Position numbers and translations under genes: made by a program. From assembly GCA_032433595.1 (NCBI GenBank), contig JASWJB010000331.1, forward strand, positions 1 through 47,688: a stretch of DNA of 47,688 nucleotides. Reading direction: 5' to 3'. Positions 1 to 13,071 of this stretch are shown here, piece by piece. Under the pieces are notes generated by a model. It ran no database searches. It saw only the letters and a list, made by a program, of their open reading frames with translations, and was not told the DNA's origin. Every line of letters starts with the position of its first letter. Position 1 is the first letter of the stretch. This stretch comes from Conoideocrella luteorostrata. Lineage: Eukaryota > Ascomycota > Sordariomycetes > Hypocreales > Clavicipitaceae.

Positions 1-150
1 ATAAAAAAAAAAAAAAAAAAAAAGCCCAAGCCCAAGCCCAAAAATTATACCCCCAAGCACGAAATAGAAGTTTACCATCCAATCTATGCGAATAACAGCA
101 ATATATATATATACGAAGAACTCGCGGTCACTGAACCGATTGACCATATA
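1..150. other. Left edge, ERT1 3' flank
   Basis: This is the downstream flank of the minus-strand ERT1 gene. It opens with a 22-base A run followed by short AGCCCA-type repeats (about 23-43) and an AT dinucleotide stretch near 100-112. No gene is visible. A homopolymer at the very edge is compatible with an assembly break. Confidence 0.6.
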
Positions 151-2391
151 TTATACGGCAAGCTGGTGCGGCTCTTGATTGGGATAATATCTTGGCAAGA
201 ACTAGCATTTGGTGTCAGCATCAATCCATTCCTCCAGTTCAACAGGCGTATGTGGGATACACTCACATTCATGATTATCATCATGGGAATATCGAATACG
301 TCTCGCTTGATTGTCCAGCAATATGTGCAATTGACCTTTCCATCCCTCTCGATTCGCGAGATGCCATGCTCGCTGTCAATCTTGGTGACGCGGCTGCTTA
401 GGATACCTGTCCGATCACGTTGAGTAGGCGTGTCTTTACCGTCAAGCATATCCTGTGTTCTGTATTTCATCAGTCTGCAGCTTCTTTGGACTTTGCCACG
501 GCTGTCCTCAAAGGCCAGCTGGGCGAAGTCCTGGTAAAACTGCACTACACTGTCATCATCCAGCAGTTCAGCTAGAAACACTGGTTGTGGCCGTCCTCCG
601 CTCGGCTCAACAGTAGCAGCCTTGAGGCGAGGTGTGGTCGTATCCGAGCGTGTGTTGCCATCAGTGCCATCATCAGAGCCCTGTGGTGTCGGCCCGACAA
701 AGACATTGCGGTTGGGCTTTTTGCCTAAAAGAATATCCTTCGTCCAGCCAGTCAAGGCTGTAAACTCCTTGTTGACGGCCGCGACTTCGCCGGAACGTCG
801 GCAGACAATCGTTGGTGCGCAGCAATGCTGCAGGAAATCATCGAACTCAAACAACGTGCGTTGAAAGCACTTCTCCATGAACAGCAGGTCCTCGCGCGTC
901 AAGTCCTTGGTACATGCAATGAATGACGGGCGAATCTCTCCCAAAGATCTCGCGATTGTGATCAGCTTGTTTAGCGGCAGACGGTGCTTGATGACGGATA
1001 TCATATTATGGAATCCAGTAGTATAAGGATAGGGTTCTTTCACATTGGCGTAAACAGACGCCGAGTCCCTATGTCTTTTCCCCATGAGGATTTGTGAAAT
1101 CGTGACTTGCTTCGGTTTCGCCGCTCTTGCCGCGCCGGCCACACTTGGCAAGCTGTTGAATGTTGTGTGGGGAGAGGTGTCGAGGCCGGTCTGTGGACTC
1201 GCAGTTGCGTCTGTACTGGGACTGGCAAGACTGTTGGGGCCAGCCGCAATGGCATACGCATGGGGTAGACCATGCTGCAGATTGCCCTGGGAGTAAATGG
1301 TGTTGCTTGAGTCAACTCCGCCAGAGTAGTCACTACCCGCTATCATGGAATCAAACGGCTGGTTGGGTCCGTTGCCGAATAGAGCAGCGTAGTTTGCCTC
1401 GGTGGTTGGAGTGACCGAGATGGAGTTTTCCCGAGGTGGTGTTTCTGCGGCAAGACCCATCTTGTTCAAAATGCCAAACTCCCACCCGGCATACTGGCTG
1501 CCGAAATTGAGGCCCTCGAGGTCGAAGTTATACAGCGCCGGGTTGCTGGGGTCGAAGAGAGCATTGAAGTCCATTGCATTTCCCTGCATTACAGGGTCCA
1601 TTTGCGGCGCTGCCGTGGCGGCATTGCCTTGGAAGGCTCCTGACGCTTGGGTATTGAATGGTAGGCTGTCCGACATGCTCATTTGAGGGGGTTGATTAGG
1701 GGCAGGAAAAACAGGGAACGACGGTCCGCTGCTCTGGGGAAGAAACCCATTGCCCCCCGTTGCAGGTGAGACCGTATCAGAATGCGCAGAATGTGAAGAA
1801 TTTTGGCGTTGACCGTTGGTATGACCACGGTCAGATTCAGGGTCGTAGTTGGGCCCGAGCACGGGTCGTAACGCCTCAGGAGGTGCATCATGAAGATATT
1901 TAGCCTTCTTTCGTACACCATCTTGGCATGCATCCGCTAGGCCACGTTTGACGCAGCGTTTGCATGGTCGCTCATCACCTGTTGATCAACTTGTCAGCAG
2001 CGGTGAGATAATAAGTTACAATTTCGAAATTGGGATCTCAAAACAGCCATCTGACAGATAATCAAACACATATATACACACACATGTATATAACTGTGTG
2101 CGTATGTGTGCGTGCGTATCTACGTATATGACGATGGGGTCCTCTGAAATCATGGCTTCCGTCATCAAGTCAGGGTGCAAACTTACCACACGTCAAGTGA
2201 GCCCTTTGACAGGCAAAACAGGCTCTTCGAGCCTTCTTTCTCCTCGGTCTCTGAGGATCCTTTGGGTCATATTTCTTTTTGATATCAGTCATTGTGTCGT
2301 CGTCCTTGCTTGGAGAGTCATTCTCGTCCTCAATATCAGATATGTGGTCCGAGAGGTCACCATCATGATCTTCCATCTTGGGAAGGGGCAT
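151..2391 (-). CDS. ERT1: Zn2Cys6-PAS transcription activator of gluconeogenesis (ERT1/AcuK type)
   Basis: Predicted nuclear regulator of gluconeogenic genes, the known role of the AcuK/ERT1 family. Exons are 2391-2187, 1978-267 and 201-151, giving 655 aa. The start is well fixed because an in-frame TAG directly precedes the ATG. Residues 1-57 are acidic then basic. The binuclear zinc cluster uses C58, C61, C68, C74, C77 and C86, and intron 1 (208 bp) splits it after C68. A downstream block matching the family ([16 protein letters not shown]) sits at about 92-107. A long Ser/Pro/Gln-rich middle follows, and a PAS-like domain begins near residue 454 and runs into the C-terminal [13 protein letters not shown] motif. 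That motif is only completed when the 65-bp intron at 266-202 is removed. The PAS domain and post-cluster block make a generic zinc-cluster factor unlikely. Confidence 0.95.
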
Positions 2392-5300
2392 CTAGTGCAG
2401 GGTTCTTATAGCCCGAAGGCCGATAGCACGGTCAACGCGATCTATTGCCTGAGCTTGATTCCAACACCCCCTTGCAGCTCTCTGTATCAATTGGTCTTGC
2501 TCACACAAGCAAGACGGCGATGCGCAGTCACCAATGTCCCAGCTGGTACTTGCTATTACAGTCCATCCAAAATCCTTGCGAGGGAGAGCCACACCACAAG
2601 ACGCCTCCGTTACACAGCTTGGCCAAGGATTAGACAACCGGTGCCAAAAAAGTGCGATTGGTAGGTACTTGCCCAGGTCTGTTGAACTCGTCCGCAAATA
2701 GCCATGCAGCAGGAGATTTTGTCAGCCGGTCAAGGAAAAAATGCTATGTTGGTCTGTACTGGAGCTGCATGAGCTGAGACAACCAATTCACGCCGTATCT
2801 CTCTATATTATTTCAGCCGGACAGGTGGGCAGGAAGATCCGGTGAAGGGGGCGGCCCAAACAGATGGCTACTGTGGCTTCTGGAGGTGGACAGTCATGTG
2901 TAGTGACGACAAGACAAGAAAGTTGCAGTGTGAAATTTGCGATGGGCTCGTATTCTCGGCCACGAGCCTGGGTTGAACGATGTCCAATGAAGTGGGTGGC
3001 CAGGGCAAATCGAGGCGTTCGTGTACGACGAGGACGGCAGCCAGAGGGCCCAGAATGATGTATTGGGCGACAATGTTTGCATGAAGTAAGACCTTATGGC
3101 CTGTCTTTAGGTCGCGGTGATTGATCGAATGGGCGGCAGGGCGTCACCAGGATGATCAATTCGACAGAAGTAGAGTGGAGATGTTCTTGAAAATGATTGC
3201 GACTGGGTCGTATACCAGTAGTCTGTCCGTCGGTCGGTCTGTAGAGTCGCAGTCAGAGGCGAAAAGCAGCTACACGGTGTGCATCCTTGCCGGTACCTAA
3301 ATATGGCGTTCTTATTTATGAAGCATTGATATGTGCAAAACGACGCGCAGACAAATCTGGGTCCCAAAATAAACCCGGCAGCGCAGACGGGTGCTCAAAT
3401 ATCCTGTCGTCGATGACAGGCAAAGGGACGTGGTGGTTAAGGCGAGGCGGAATAGCCGACTGTCGCGCGTAGCCGAGGAGGCATGCGCAAAAGGCTCGAT
3501 GGAGGGCAGGCACCAGGCAAGCTGGGGGTACCTGTGACGTCGCGGGGCACAGACGCAGAAGCAGACACAGGCGCAGATTGACAGGTGCCCCTACCAGACG
3601 GATGGCTCTCGTGTGCACTTGACGGTCTATTGCATTGATGCTCTGTTACTGGCACAGCATACAATTCGAAGCGCAAGAAGTGGCAGATCACGACGTGCGC
3701 GACGGTGGCTCAGGACTTGACAATGGAGTTGAGTCAAAATTGGGGCTTTCCTTTTCTCCTCAGCTCGCAAGAAACTCAGCACCACGGGACTACAACAACT
3801 TGGGCTTGAGCGGGCGTCCAGCAGGGTAACTATTATGTACTCCGTACTCGGTGCAAGCCAACCGTGTTAGTCGACGCTGAGGGTTTTAGCCGGCTTTCGC
3901 CTTCACGAGGCGGGGCGAGGCAGCATGTCCTGCGCCAGCGGCCGTTTTTACGTGATGGGGCGTACGTCGTACTGCTTAGTGGTTGATGCACCAGTGGCTT
4001 CCACTCGGCTGGGCGCCGGATGCTGCTGACAGTGGAGAATCTGTCCTGCATTCTCAAGCGTTCTAACTTGGCTTGACTTGACCTGGCTTGGCGCTCCCTC
4101 CACCCACCATCCACCACCCACATGTCCAATGACCAGAGCGGGCAATGTATCCACTCAGCTCTTCCAGGTTCATGAAGTCATTGGTATTGGACTGACTACT
4201 CCGTGCCATTCTCTGCAGTTGGTTCTGAATTACATGCATGCGCCAGACCAGTGAGTGAGTGACCTTTGGGCTTCCGGAGGTCCGACTGAGGGGTTTTCCG
4301 TCCATCTACTGCTCGAGGACGTACAGTAGGTTGTTTGATATGCCCTCAAAGCAGACCAGACGCGGCGTGCAAGTGCTCTGAGCCTGCAGTTTGTTCAGCT
4401 GATAGTTGACTAGTTACTCCGCTTCAGCAATAAATTTTCCTTTTCGACTTGGGCCGCCCTGGTCCTGTTATTCCACGGGGAATTGTGGGGGCAATGACAG
4501 CCAGGCTCTTTCGCTGTTGGCCTGCACCGCTCACCCTTTCTTCAAAACATGTTCACGCAGTCAAGTACGGAGTATGATTACGGAGTACAGTAAATAGTAT
4601 TCATAGTTAGTAGTGGACACTCATTGACCAGCTCGAGCACAGACAGCACGGCGGGGAACGGAGTACGGTGTTCAGGTTTGGAAATCACGATGATTCTGAC
4701 TAGCCCGAGGCTGTTTCAGAAGTAGCCACTACCTGCCGTTGCACTTGCACAGAGCCTCATGTCAGGTACTTGGCACTTGCGACAAGACGCGGGGAGCAGG
4801 CTCGACTGCCCCAGAGTCTTGTGGGCACTCGCTCACTCAATCACTCGCTCTGGTCGTGCTTGCGGGGCTTTGAAGGTGACAGACAGGTTGGACGGGACAT
4901 GAATGATGGGATTTTTTCAATTGACCATTCTACAATGGGTCGCCGACTTCAGACGATATCGGCAGGGTTGCTGCAGGACTCGAAATGAATAAATTACCGC
5001 GAGCACATGGCACTGGTATCACTCCCAATCAAAAAATGCCAGCGTGGTATCACAAACTCCCCAACTCGAAAGGTGGCGCCCTTGTTCTACGTACTCGAGT
5101 TCTGAGCATGTAACGACATTTTGTATAGAGTAACTACTCTGCAAACTCGCGCAATTGTGTTCAAGTACCTACCGTCTGGTTGTGCTAATTACTTTCGCAA
5201 CGAGCTGCCAATATTGGCAACTCTTGCTTGGTTCCGTCTTCATGTTTGACGGCGACACCTTCGTTGAGAAAATGATCAATCATGTCCCTCAATACGATGG

Positions 5301-6706
5301 AGGAAAGGTTCTATGTTGCCCATCTACGTGCCGGTCTTGTGCAACCCTTTACGTGATTCCGGCCGGACCTCTTTCTCCTCACCAACCAAACTTGATGCAA
5401 GCGTTCGTCAGGGGACTTTCTGCAGGTGCGATCTGCACAGCCGCCGCTCAGAACCATTATTTGTTGGGACAACATAACATGCATGCATGCACATATATTA
5501 CACAATATTAGGCCAAGCTTACGAATCGCTTCTCAATACTCAATGGGCTTAACTAGCTCACCCATGTTGATGTGTTTATTTTTATTCGCCGTTCGGTAAA
5601 ATTCCCATTATTGTTCTCCAGCACACGGAATATTGCAGGTTTTTGTTATCTGTCGTATAAGCGCAGTCCGCAGTCAGCACAACAGCGGCCGTCCCCGTCC
5701 CGTCTCTCATGGCGCATGCCGCCGAATTGTTGACGTACATATCTGTGTTCCCTATTGCACAGTGATTTTTGACCTGGCTCTATTCTCATCCACGGATCTC
5801 TGATAGTTACTCCAAGTTACTGGCTTGCACCGCCGCATTGCATGCTGCACTTCGTCCACTAGTGGTACCCCCTCCCAGCGGCTACGTACACACCATAACT
5901 CGAGCAAAAAGTGCGACAGACAGAAGGAGTAACCGAGAAGCCGAGCTATTGCCCTGCAGCCCAGTGTTTCTCCGGTTTGTCGGGCAAACAGCGTGTGATG
6001 CATCACATTGGAAAGGTTCGTCAAAATAATCTCTGATCCCCAGTCTCGTCCGCTTGTCCGTCCATGGTCGAAACAATAGTTCACTACTTCCGCTTCTTGA
6101 AGGGAGCTGCATGACACTACGTACTAGGCATAGCTCTGTCGATGCTTCACATGCAAGACAGTCACACAGGTGCCATTGCCAAAGCAAGCCCAGCAATTCT
6201 CAATAACCAGCAAATGTGTGACAGCGTGAAGAAACATATTATTTACTGGACGAGGTTATGTCAACGTTGCTTTTACGCATGCAGACTGCCGTTTTTCGAT
6301 CAATGCCCTTGATAGCCAGTCTGTACTACGGGACCAAGGCTGGTAGCAGCTTGTACTCTCCACAGACGATCAAGTCTACACCGCAGTGAAAAGAAGGTCA
6401 AGCTTTACGCCGTCATAATTTGCCCCCCAAAAAGCGGTACCTGCAAGTGCGATTCGGCCCGCTTCCTGGCTCCAGGCGTGTTTGAAACATGAGTACGCAT
6501 ACACGCGTGCTTGGTCTCGTTTCTGACATCACTTGCGCACATAGACTTCCTTATCAGCCTGGGTTGCTTGTGAAATATCTCGTTGACGGACAAGCATATG
6601 TGTCTGGGGGCCTCGGCTGGTTCGTCCATGACACCAGCCAACAATACTAGTATGACCTTGTTGTGACAAAGTCGACCCGACCCGACCCGCACATGCTTTC
6701 CAAATC
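2392..6706. other. 4.3 kb upstream region of ERT1
   Basis: No recognisable gene on either strand. It separates the ERT1 start from the 3' end of the MFS gene, so it is most simply ERT1 promoter and leader. Copies of the TACGGAGTA/TACTCCGTA motif occur at 3839, 4566 and 4579, with weaker variants around 4195, 4415 and 4655. Short open frames here lack family signatures, homologous blocks or convincing splice patterns. Confidence 0.6.
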
Positions 6707-9202
6707 TCACGACTTGGCATATCGGCTCTTGCCTCGTATTTTTTTGCCATATCGGAAGAATATATACGGGAACGGCAGCATAGCCACCATTAAGAAAGCC
6801 AGAAGCGAGGAAGCCCATTGGTAGCCCAACTTCTCGTACATTTGGACGCCAAATAATGGGAATGCCGCTGTATGCAATGTTAGCATTGTCCACGATCTGC
6901 GTCCCACATTGGATCACAGGGCAATCTCAAAAACTCTCCGCGCAGACGCATGGATTATATTGCAGGTGCCTTCGTAACTTGCTCAACATACCGGCAAAGA
7001 GACATCGCACAAAGGCATTGGCAGCAAGTGCACTGGCGGCGTACAGTGGATATGCATCAACCTAATTTAAGACAGATACGGTTCCCATCAGCCAAGATCG
7101 GTTGAACGGACAGGGTATTATAGCTGCAGCGTAGCATGCGGCAGCTACTGGTTTAACTTACGAGGAACGTAAAGATACCGGTGAAGAGTAGGACGTTTCT
7201 AGACAATTACGCAGCAGTCAGCCACCTCGTACAAATCGAAATGCGCAACAGAGATATCGATTGGTTACTCTGGAACCTGACAAAGACGTGACTAAAGCCA
7301 ATCAGGTGACAGTAATCACAAATATACGGGCCATGCGACCAACATCTGGCTGCCGTGGTGTGTCGTCTAAAACGTGGGCACGACAGATCCCCGCCGGGGT
7401 TTGATCTACCAAGCAAACCCGGACACACGGAGCAAATTGATAATGGCATCGTCAGACACATTACTTACTTACTGACCGCATGCAAATGATGGACCATGTG
7501 CCCAAACTTGTTTCCAAACCATGATCCTCACCGCTCTCACTTGAAAGTGGCATTGTGCTGTGTGACGTGACAGGAGGAGCTTGGGCAATCGAAACTTACC
7601 CAATTGCAAAGATACATGATCCGATGATGGGGACGATCCAATGTACCCAAGGATACGTCGACCACCCAAACATGAAGATACCAGCTGGCACTAGAAACGA
7701 TCCCATGATGGCTGGGGGAAGCCTGAATTCAGGCTCGCTGGCACCCTTGACGCCGGTCTCGGTCTCGAGCTTTCGGACTAGTCTGCTGCGAATGTTGTGC
7801 CACAGAGGATCAGTGGCTACTCCAATGGCCATGCCAGCAAAGATACCCATAAATGAGAGCCCGATTTGCCAGCCATTAAAGCCGTGGTTGGTGCCAAAGA
7901 CGAGTGGGAACGCGCCGAAGAAGAGGTACAGGATGCCCAACAGTAAGGCGGAAAAGATGCACAGATTTAGGCACATGGGCTCAAAGAAGAGCAATTGAAA
8001 CGGCCGGAGCAGTGATCTACCAACTGCGCGAGCAACGGATTTCTGCACCTTCTCGGTTGGAGCAATCCACCTGTCGTCACCGGTACTCTTCCGTAGATTC
8101 CTTGCTTTGTTTCTGATTAGGATAGGATCTATGAAGGCCCTGAGATTAGTGATCTGGCTCTTATCTCGAACAATAGAGTAATTGATAATGATTCAGGTCA
8201 AAGGGGTTCATCCGAGGCAAAGGCCCGTAAACCAGGACAAGGCACTGACGAAAAGAGTGGTGGCTTACGGTACGTTTCTGGCACAAGGAACACCACCGCT
8301 ACCCATACAACACCGGACCATATTAGTAGAACATAGTACGTCCATCGCCAGCTCACGTAGTAGTTTATAAATCCTCCAATAAGCGGGCCCATACTCGGTC
8401 CAATGAATGGTGATACGGAAAACAGAGCCATTGGGGCTTGTAGTTCATTTCTGGCGAACAGGTCGCCTACCGTTCCGCCTGACACGGCCAAAAAAGCACT
8501 GCCCGTGAACCCGTCAAGGAAGCGAAAAACGAGAACGGTTGCCACATTCTTTGCTACGGCTTGCGGGATGAGAAAGATGAGATACGTGGTCCAAGCGATG
8601 AGGTAGATGGGCCGACGACCGTAGAATTCGCTGAGGGGACTGAGAAACATGGGCCCAAACGATATGCCCAGAACAAACGTGGCCAGACCGAGAACAGAGA
8701 TGATTCGAGAGTTGTGGAATTCGTCTTCCATTTGGGCGTAAGTTGATGTGTAGATGGAACTAGCACAGGTTCTACGGCACAAAGTTTTCGTTGTCAGCAT
8801 AAAACTCCAATTCCTCCTCCTCTTGTTGTTTTTTTGTCCAGTCAAGATGCGGTTTTCAACTCACACGCATAAGCTAACATGCGACACAATAAAGGTAATC
8901 ATCCACTTCCTGCCTTTGGAAAAGCTCCTTGGGCACAGAGGATCATCATCACCCCCGTCCCAGCCCACTTCATACGGATCCTTAGGCCCGCCGGACGAAT
9001 TTTTTGCCTCCTGTGCTTCCCCTCCGTCGTTGGCAGCTGTGTCCTCGCCCTCGTTGTCCACACTGTATCCATTGTGTGAGCGTATTCTGTCGAGGGCGGG
9101 TGCTGCAGACACAGAAGACATTGTACGTGAGATTGTCGTGCTGGAAGCATCCGACCTGTTACCACCGATAGGTCCTGCAGCTTTTTCTGCACTTGGATTC
9201 AT
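6707..9202 (-). CDS. MFS transporter, DHA1 (polyamine/multidrug) type
   Basis: Plasma-membrane H+ antiporter-like carrier; the family exports drugs, polyamines or small metabolites, and the substrate cannot be read from sequence. Exons are 9202-8865, 8771-8269, 8128-7600, 7198-7162, 7061-6992 and 6867-6707, giving 545 aa. About 110 hydrophilic residues precede the membrane domain. Motif A of the family is seen as SPLSEFYGRRP at 157-167. The central cytosolic loop carries the typical PETYHPILIRNKARNLRKSTG block with GDDRW after it. The C-terminal half contains LVDAYPLYAASALAAN and ends in a basic tail (KKIRGKSRYAKS). The ATG at 9202 has A at -3; the frame upstream has only a TTG. Three of the introns separate very small exons (37 and 70 nt), but the joined protein reads smoothly through them. 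The intron 7599-7199 is 401 bp, long for this window. Confidence 0.93.
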
Positions 9203-10940
9203 TTTTGGGGGGCGGAGTTCTATTTCGAAGCAGAAGAACAAGGATAGCGCATAGACGATATAGTCGGTGCTAACTTTGTTTCATTGGTGCCGAGTCCAAT
9301 CGTCGCTTTCAATCGCCCCAATGCTAATCAAACGACAAAAAGGGCAAGAATCATGGTCGAGATGGATGCGAAAAGCCGACACGGGGTCGATGATGAAGGA
9401 GGCACAATTCAAATAGTGCGAGAAGGGAGAAATAAAAGAAACCAGAAATCACGACGGAGATAACTATGGGCTCCGGCCGGACCGCAACTAGTCTGTTTAT
9501 TTTGTCTCGCACGGTCTGGCGATGCGATCGACCGCACTATCCTCCCGCGATACCCGCAGCCGTTGTCGCGAGGACGATAGGTTGTGTTGCCGATAGCTCG
9601 GCCGATTGGTAAGAAAGAGCCGGGGCTTCTCCACTAGCGGTTTATTAATTGACGTTGATGACCTCGATTCACTCGGGTTCTTCTTATTTCTTCGCTCGGA
9701 AATAAGAGCTTCCAGATGAGGGGGTTAATTTGCAATGCTGGCAACATGGACTAGGCGAGCATTCCAGCCATGGTGTTTGTTGAAACCAGCGAGCGGTCCA
9801 GTTAGTTAGCTAGTTAGCCCGCACGCAGAATAGAGCAATAAATGGACAATTTCAAACTCCGGAGTATCACATGGATTATCGTAAATACTAGCTCTGGCCC
9901 GTTGTAGCCAGTGGATCTACAACACGTAGGAACGTCCCTCATGTAAGTGTTAGTCAGTAGTTGTGCCAAAGCACACGGTCGACCTGCCATCCATCCAATC
10001 CATCCAACCAACCACCCGCCAGCCTTCCCTCACACTGGGCAATCGCTCTTGTCCGGTACTACGTCGATTTGTAATTCTCGTCCGTGGCACTCTGCCAACT
10101 AACTAACTGACGAGCGGTGTCGGTGTGGATATCGGACGTTCCCACATCTCGGCCTTGAGAGTTTGCGCCGAAGCCGATAATACGCCATACGCGCTAGTCA
10201 CGGAGTCTTCCGGCCGGAGTAATCCAGGCTGAATTATTATGAGTTTACGGAGTACGGAGTACCATGCCCAAAGCAACTTGAGGTTTTGAAGCCAGTTCCT
10301 AGACGGGCTGCTGGTGTCTTGCTTGGTAATGATGGCTAGGATGCCGTGCTGAGCTCAGCAACGGAGATGCTCGGCGTCAGAAACAAAACGTGGAATGGGA
10401 TAGGCGAAAAGGCGGCCACGTCCTACTGATGCCGAACGCACCTAGTTAAGCATATACATGACTATTGTGGGAAGAGTAAAGGCTGTAAGTTAGGAGCTGT
10501 TCAAAAGAGGCCATTCACTCTCGTTTGAGTTCTTGCTTCGCCCAAACGACCTGCCGGCCGTATTGAAACGTGTATCCTCGTGACAAGTGTGAGTTCATTT
10601 CCAGGCCCATCTATACATCAATAAGCGATATGAGCGAGTACACGAAACACTTGGTATATTCTACATGTTCTGAAAACACCAGACTCCCTCTATGTCCCAA
10701 CAGCAAACATGCTACAATGCTCCTCCTGCCATGCCAAAATCCATGCCAGCATGTCGCTTTACAAATGCCAATCAGGTTGCCCACCGCAATGCCAAAATCA
10801 AAAATACATGACCACTCAAACGCTATGCCGCGAAATACCAATCTCATATATACACACTTCCCATGTCTTCCGCCCCGTCATATGTTTGTCTCGTACAATC
10901 TTGCCTTCCTGAACGCATGCCCATATGTTAAATAGCAGTT
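9203..10940. other. Intergenic, upstream of the MFS gene
   Basis: No gene seen. The region lies between the MFS start and the stop of the glucanase gene, both minus-strand. It contains a doubled motif copy at 10246-10262 (TACGGAGTACGGAGTAC), short GTTAGTTAGCTAGTTAG-like runs near 9801-9817 and CCATCCAATCC-type repeats near 9988-10005. Confidence 0.6.
10246..10262. repeat. Doubled TACGGAGTAC motif
   Basis: Two overlapping copies of TACGGAGTA in direct orientation. One of about 21 intergenic occurrences in the window. Confidence 0.8.
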
Positions 10941-13071
10941 TTAATAGTTTTCGGCCAGCCCGCTCTTCGAAAAGTCAGGTACATCAACATTGCAATTGAA
11001 GTCTCGGCTATACGCCTTGGTCGGCATGATGCCTGCTTTCAGAGCCGCCTCATAGCTCCATAATGGCGCATTCTCCGTCTTCCACGTCCAGTACCACCAT
11101 CCCCAGCCCTTTTCAAAGCTGTGCATTTGCGCCTCCGCAAACATTTGAAGAAACTTCTTGTACTGGTCACTATATTGGCTCGGGTCTGCGTTGGCTTTGG
11201 CGCATGAACAGGAGCTGTCCAGGGTCGGACACCGAGGCGTCATTACCGAGGTACTTTTATCGCCTGTATTGTATGTCCCCTCCCATCGGTTGCCCCAGCC
11301 GACGTTTGTGATATGTTTTGTACAATCCGTGTCAGCTTGGGACCATTCCGCAAAGAGTGTTGGCCCGTAGCCCGTCTTTCGATCCATGCTCTGTTGGGCT
11401 TGCTGCGTCCAGCCGGTGCATGCGTATTGAACTTTCTTCTGGTGCGAAAAGTCGATTTGGTTCTGGTTGAAAATCACGTATTGGTGGACATCGAGAACCA
11501 TGTCATCGTAGCCAGTCATCAATCCCTGCCAATTATCTAGGCCCATGAAGCCGTCACCGAACACGACCAGAGCCTTCATTCCGTTCTTTCGCACAATCTT
11601 GTACGCGTCCTCCGTCCACTGAATTACTTGGGCCTTGTCTAAGAACGTCATTCGTGGTTCATTGGCCAACCCGTAGTGGGTAATGATATTCTTGTAACGG
11701 GCCTGGCCAAAAAACTGCGTAAGTTTGTCGTGGACTTCCAACGACCGTTTGGCGTTCAGTTGACCGTCTGTCCCGTTAAGCCATCCGATAGGGCCCAATC
11801 GTCCGCTATGATTCCAGCCATTCTGGCTCCCTGGCAGGGCGTGAAGGTCCAGGTTGACTCGAAGACCGTACTTGCGCGCCCACTCGATGCCGCGCAGTAA
11901 ATACCGCCATGACGTTCTAAAGATGTACGGATCCCCATCATACACATCAACGGCCCAGTACGAGAACGGAATCCGGACATGGTCCAATCCGGCCGCTGCG
12001 ATGTCTTTGAATGTATCTTCCGTAACAAATGAAGCATAATGATTCTCCAGCGTACTGGCCGCCGCACCTCCGAGCTGTTTACACAGATGGTACTCGTCGA
12101 CGATGCCCATTTTCAAATCGTAATTGAACAAGGATGGCGTGATAAATGGTTCCAAGGACAACCACCCACCCAGGTTCACCCCACGTGCCGGCAGGCTGCC
12201 ATACGAACCCCAATTCGCATTCAGCGCTGGCACCTTGTCATTCGCTTTAGCCGAGTCATCCCAGTCGGTAAACAAACCCATCACCGGCAGGCCGCCAACC
12301 GTTTGATCCGTAAAAGTAACGTTGAAATCCGTCGTCGATTTCCAACTCCATGGATCGAGATATGTGTTCTTCCATTTACTTGGGATGTTGTTGGGGTCTT
12401 TTCCATCGAGGGAAGACGACTTAGACTTGGATGAGCCCCCGTCTGAGTTGTTTTTACTGACCACAACAGCCACGGCAATGATGATGATGACGACGACAAC
12501 GCTCACACCTCCGAGAATCCACCCTGTGTCAGATATTAGCCATGGCACAACCAACCGTCGAGATACACCACTTACAAAGCTTCTTCTTTTTTTTTTTAGG
12601 CTTCTTGTCTCTTGATCGGCGGTAGTATTCCTCCTTGTCAAGATCGTCCTCGCCCCAGCTGCCGCCTCCTCTTAAGCCTGACCTCCCTGCTCTTCCCTCT
12701 TCCATTATTGCGCCACTCACAATCCGCCTCTTCTTGCTCTTGTGCTGCTTTTTGGGTTTTTGTGGCGTTGAGCGCGGCGTTACGTCCACCTCCTGATACT
12801 CTCCTCGCTGGCGCTTCCGCCGCTCCTTCTCGGACCTTTGTTTTCGTCGCTCATTTTCTCGATTTAACTGTGCCAAGGCACCCGAGGAGAGCGTCTTTTG
12901 CGATGAACCCCTTGACCTTGGTTCTTCTCTGCTCTCTTCTGAGTTCGATGATGTTCCCGGTCTTCTTGTAGTCGACCGCCTTTTTCTGTGCTGGTTTCTT
13001 TTTGCTTCTCCGTCTCCGGGTTGATGTCGGCGCCGATGCCTGTCCGGCCGAGTTGATTCCCTAGGCGCCAT
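10941..13071 (-). CDS. exgD: Type II membrane exo-1,3-beta-glucanase, GH5 family (ExgD-like)
   Basis: Predicted to remove glucose from beta-1,3-glucan at the cell surface, acting in wall remodelling. Exons 13071-12576 and 12523-10941 encode 692 aa; the intron is 52 bp. Residues 1-165 are a highly charged, Arg/Lys-rich cytosolic tail ending in a lysine run. A single membrane segment lies at about 168-187 (VVVVIIIIAVAVVV), followed by a Ser/Asn/Lys linker and the GH5 catalytic domain from about 275. The acid/base is E454 in GLANEPRM and the nucleophile is E558 in AEWSQADTDC. Other family marks are RGVNLGGWL and VRIPFSYWA, and the C-terminus SRDFNCNVDVPDFS resembles ExgD proteins. The residue before the nucleophile-side EWS is Ala, where Gly is common. 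Upstream in-frame ATGs exist, so the start at 13071 is the best choice but not certain. Confidence 0.94.

Noticed and set aside
2098..2664. 188-codon plus-strand frame over the ERT1 first exon
   Set aside because: It overlaps the conserved zinc-cluster exon on the other strand and its product shows no family pattern.
151..9202. Biosynthetic gene cluster (regulator plus transporter)
   Set aside because: The regulator is the conserved ERT1 type, the neighbours are housekeeping genes, and no backbone synthase or tailoring enzyme is present.
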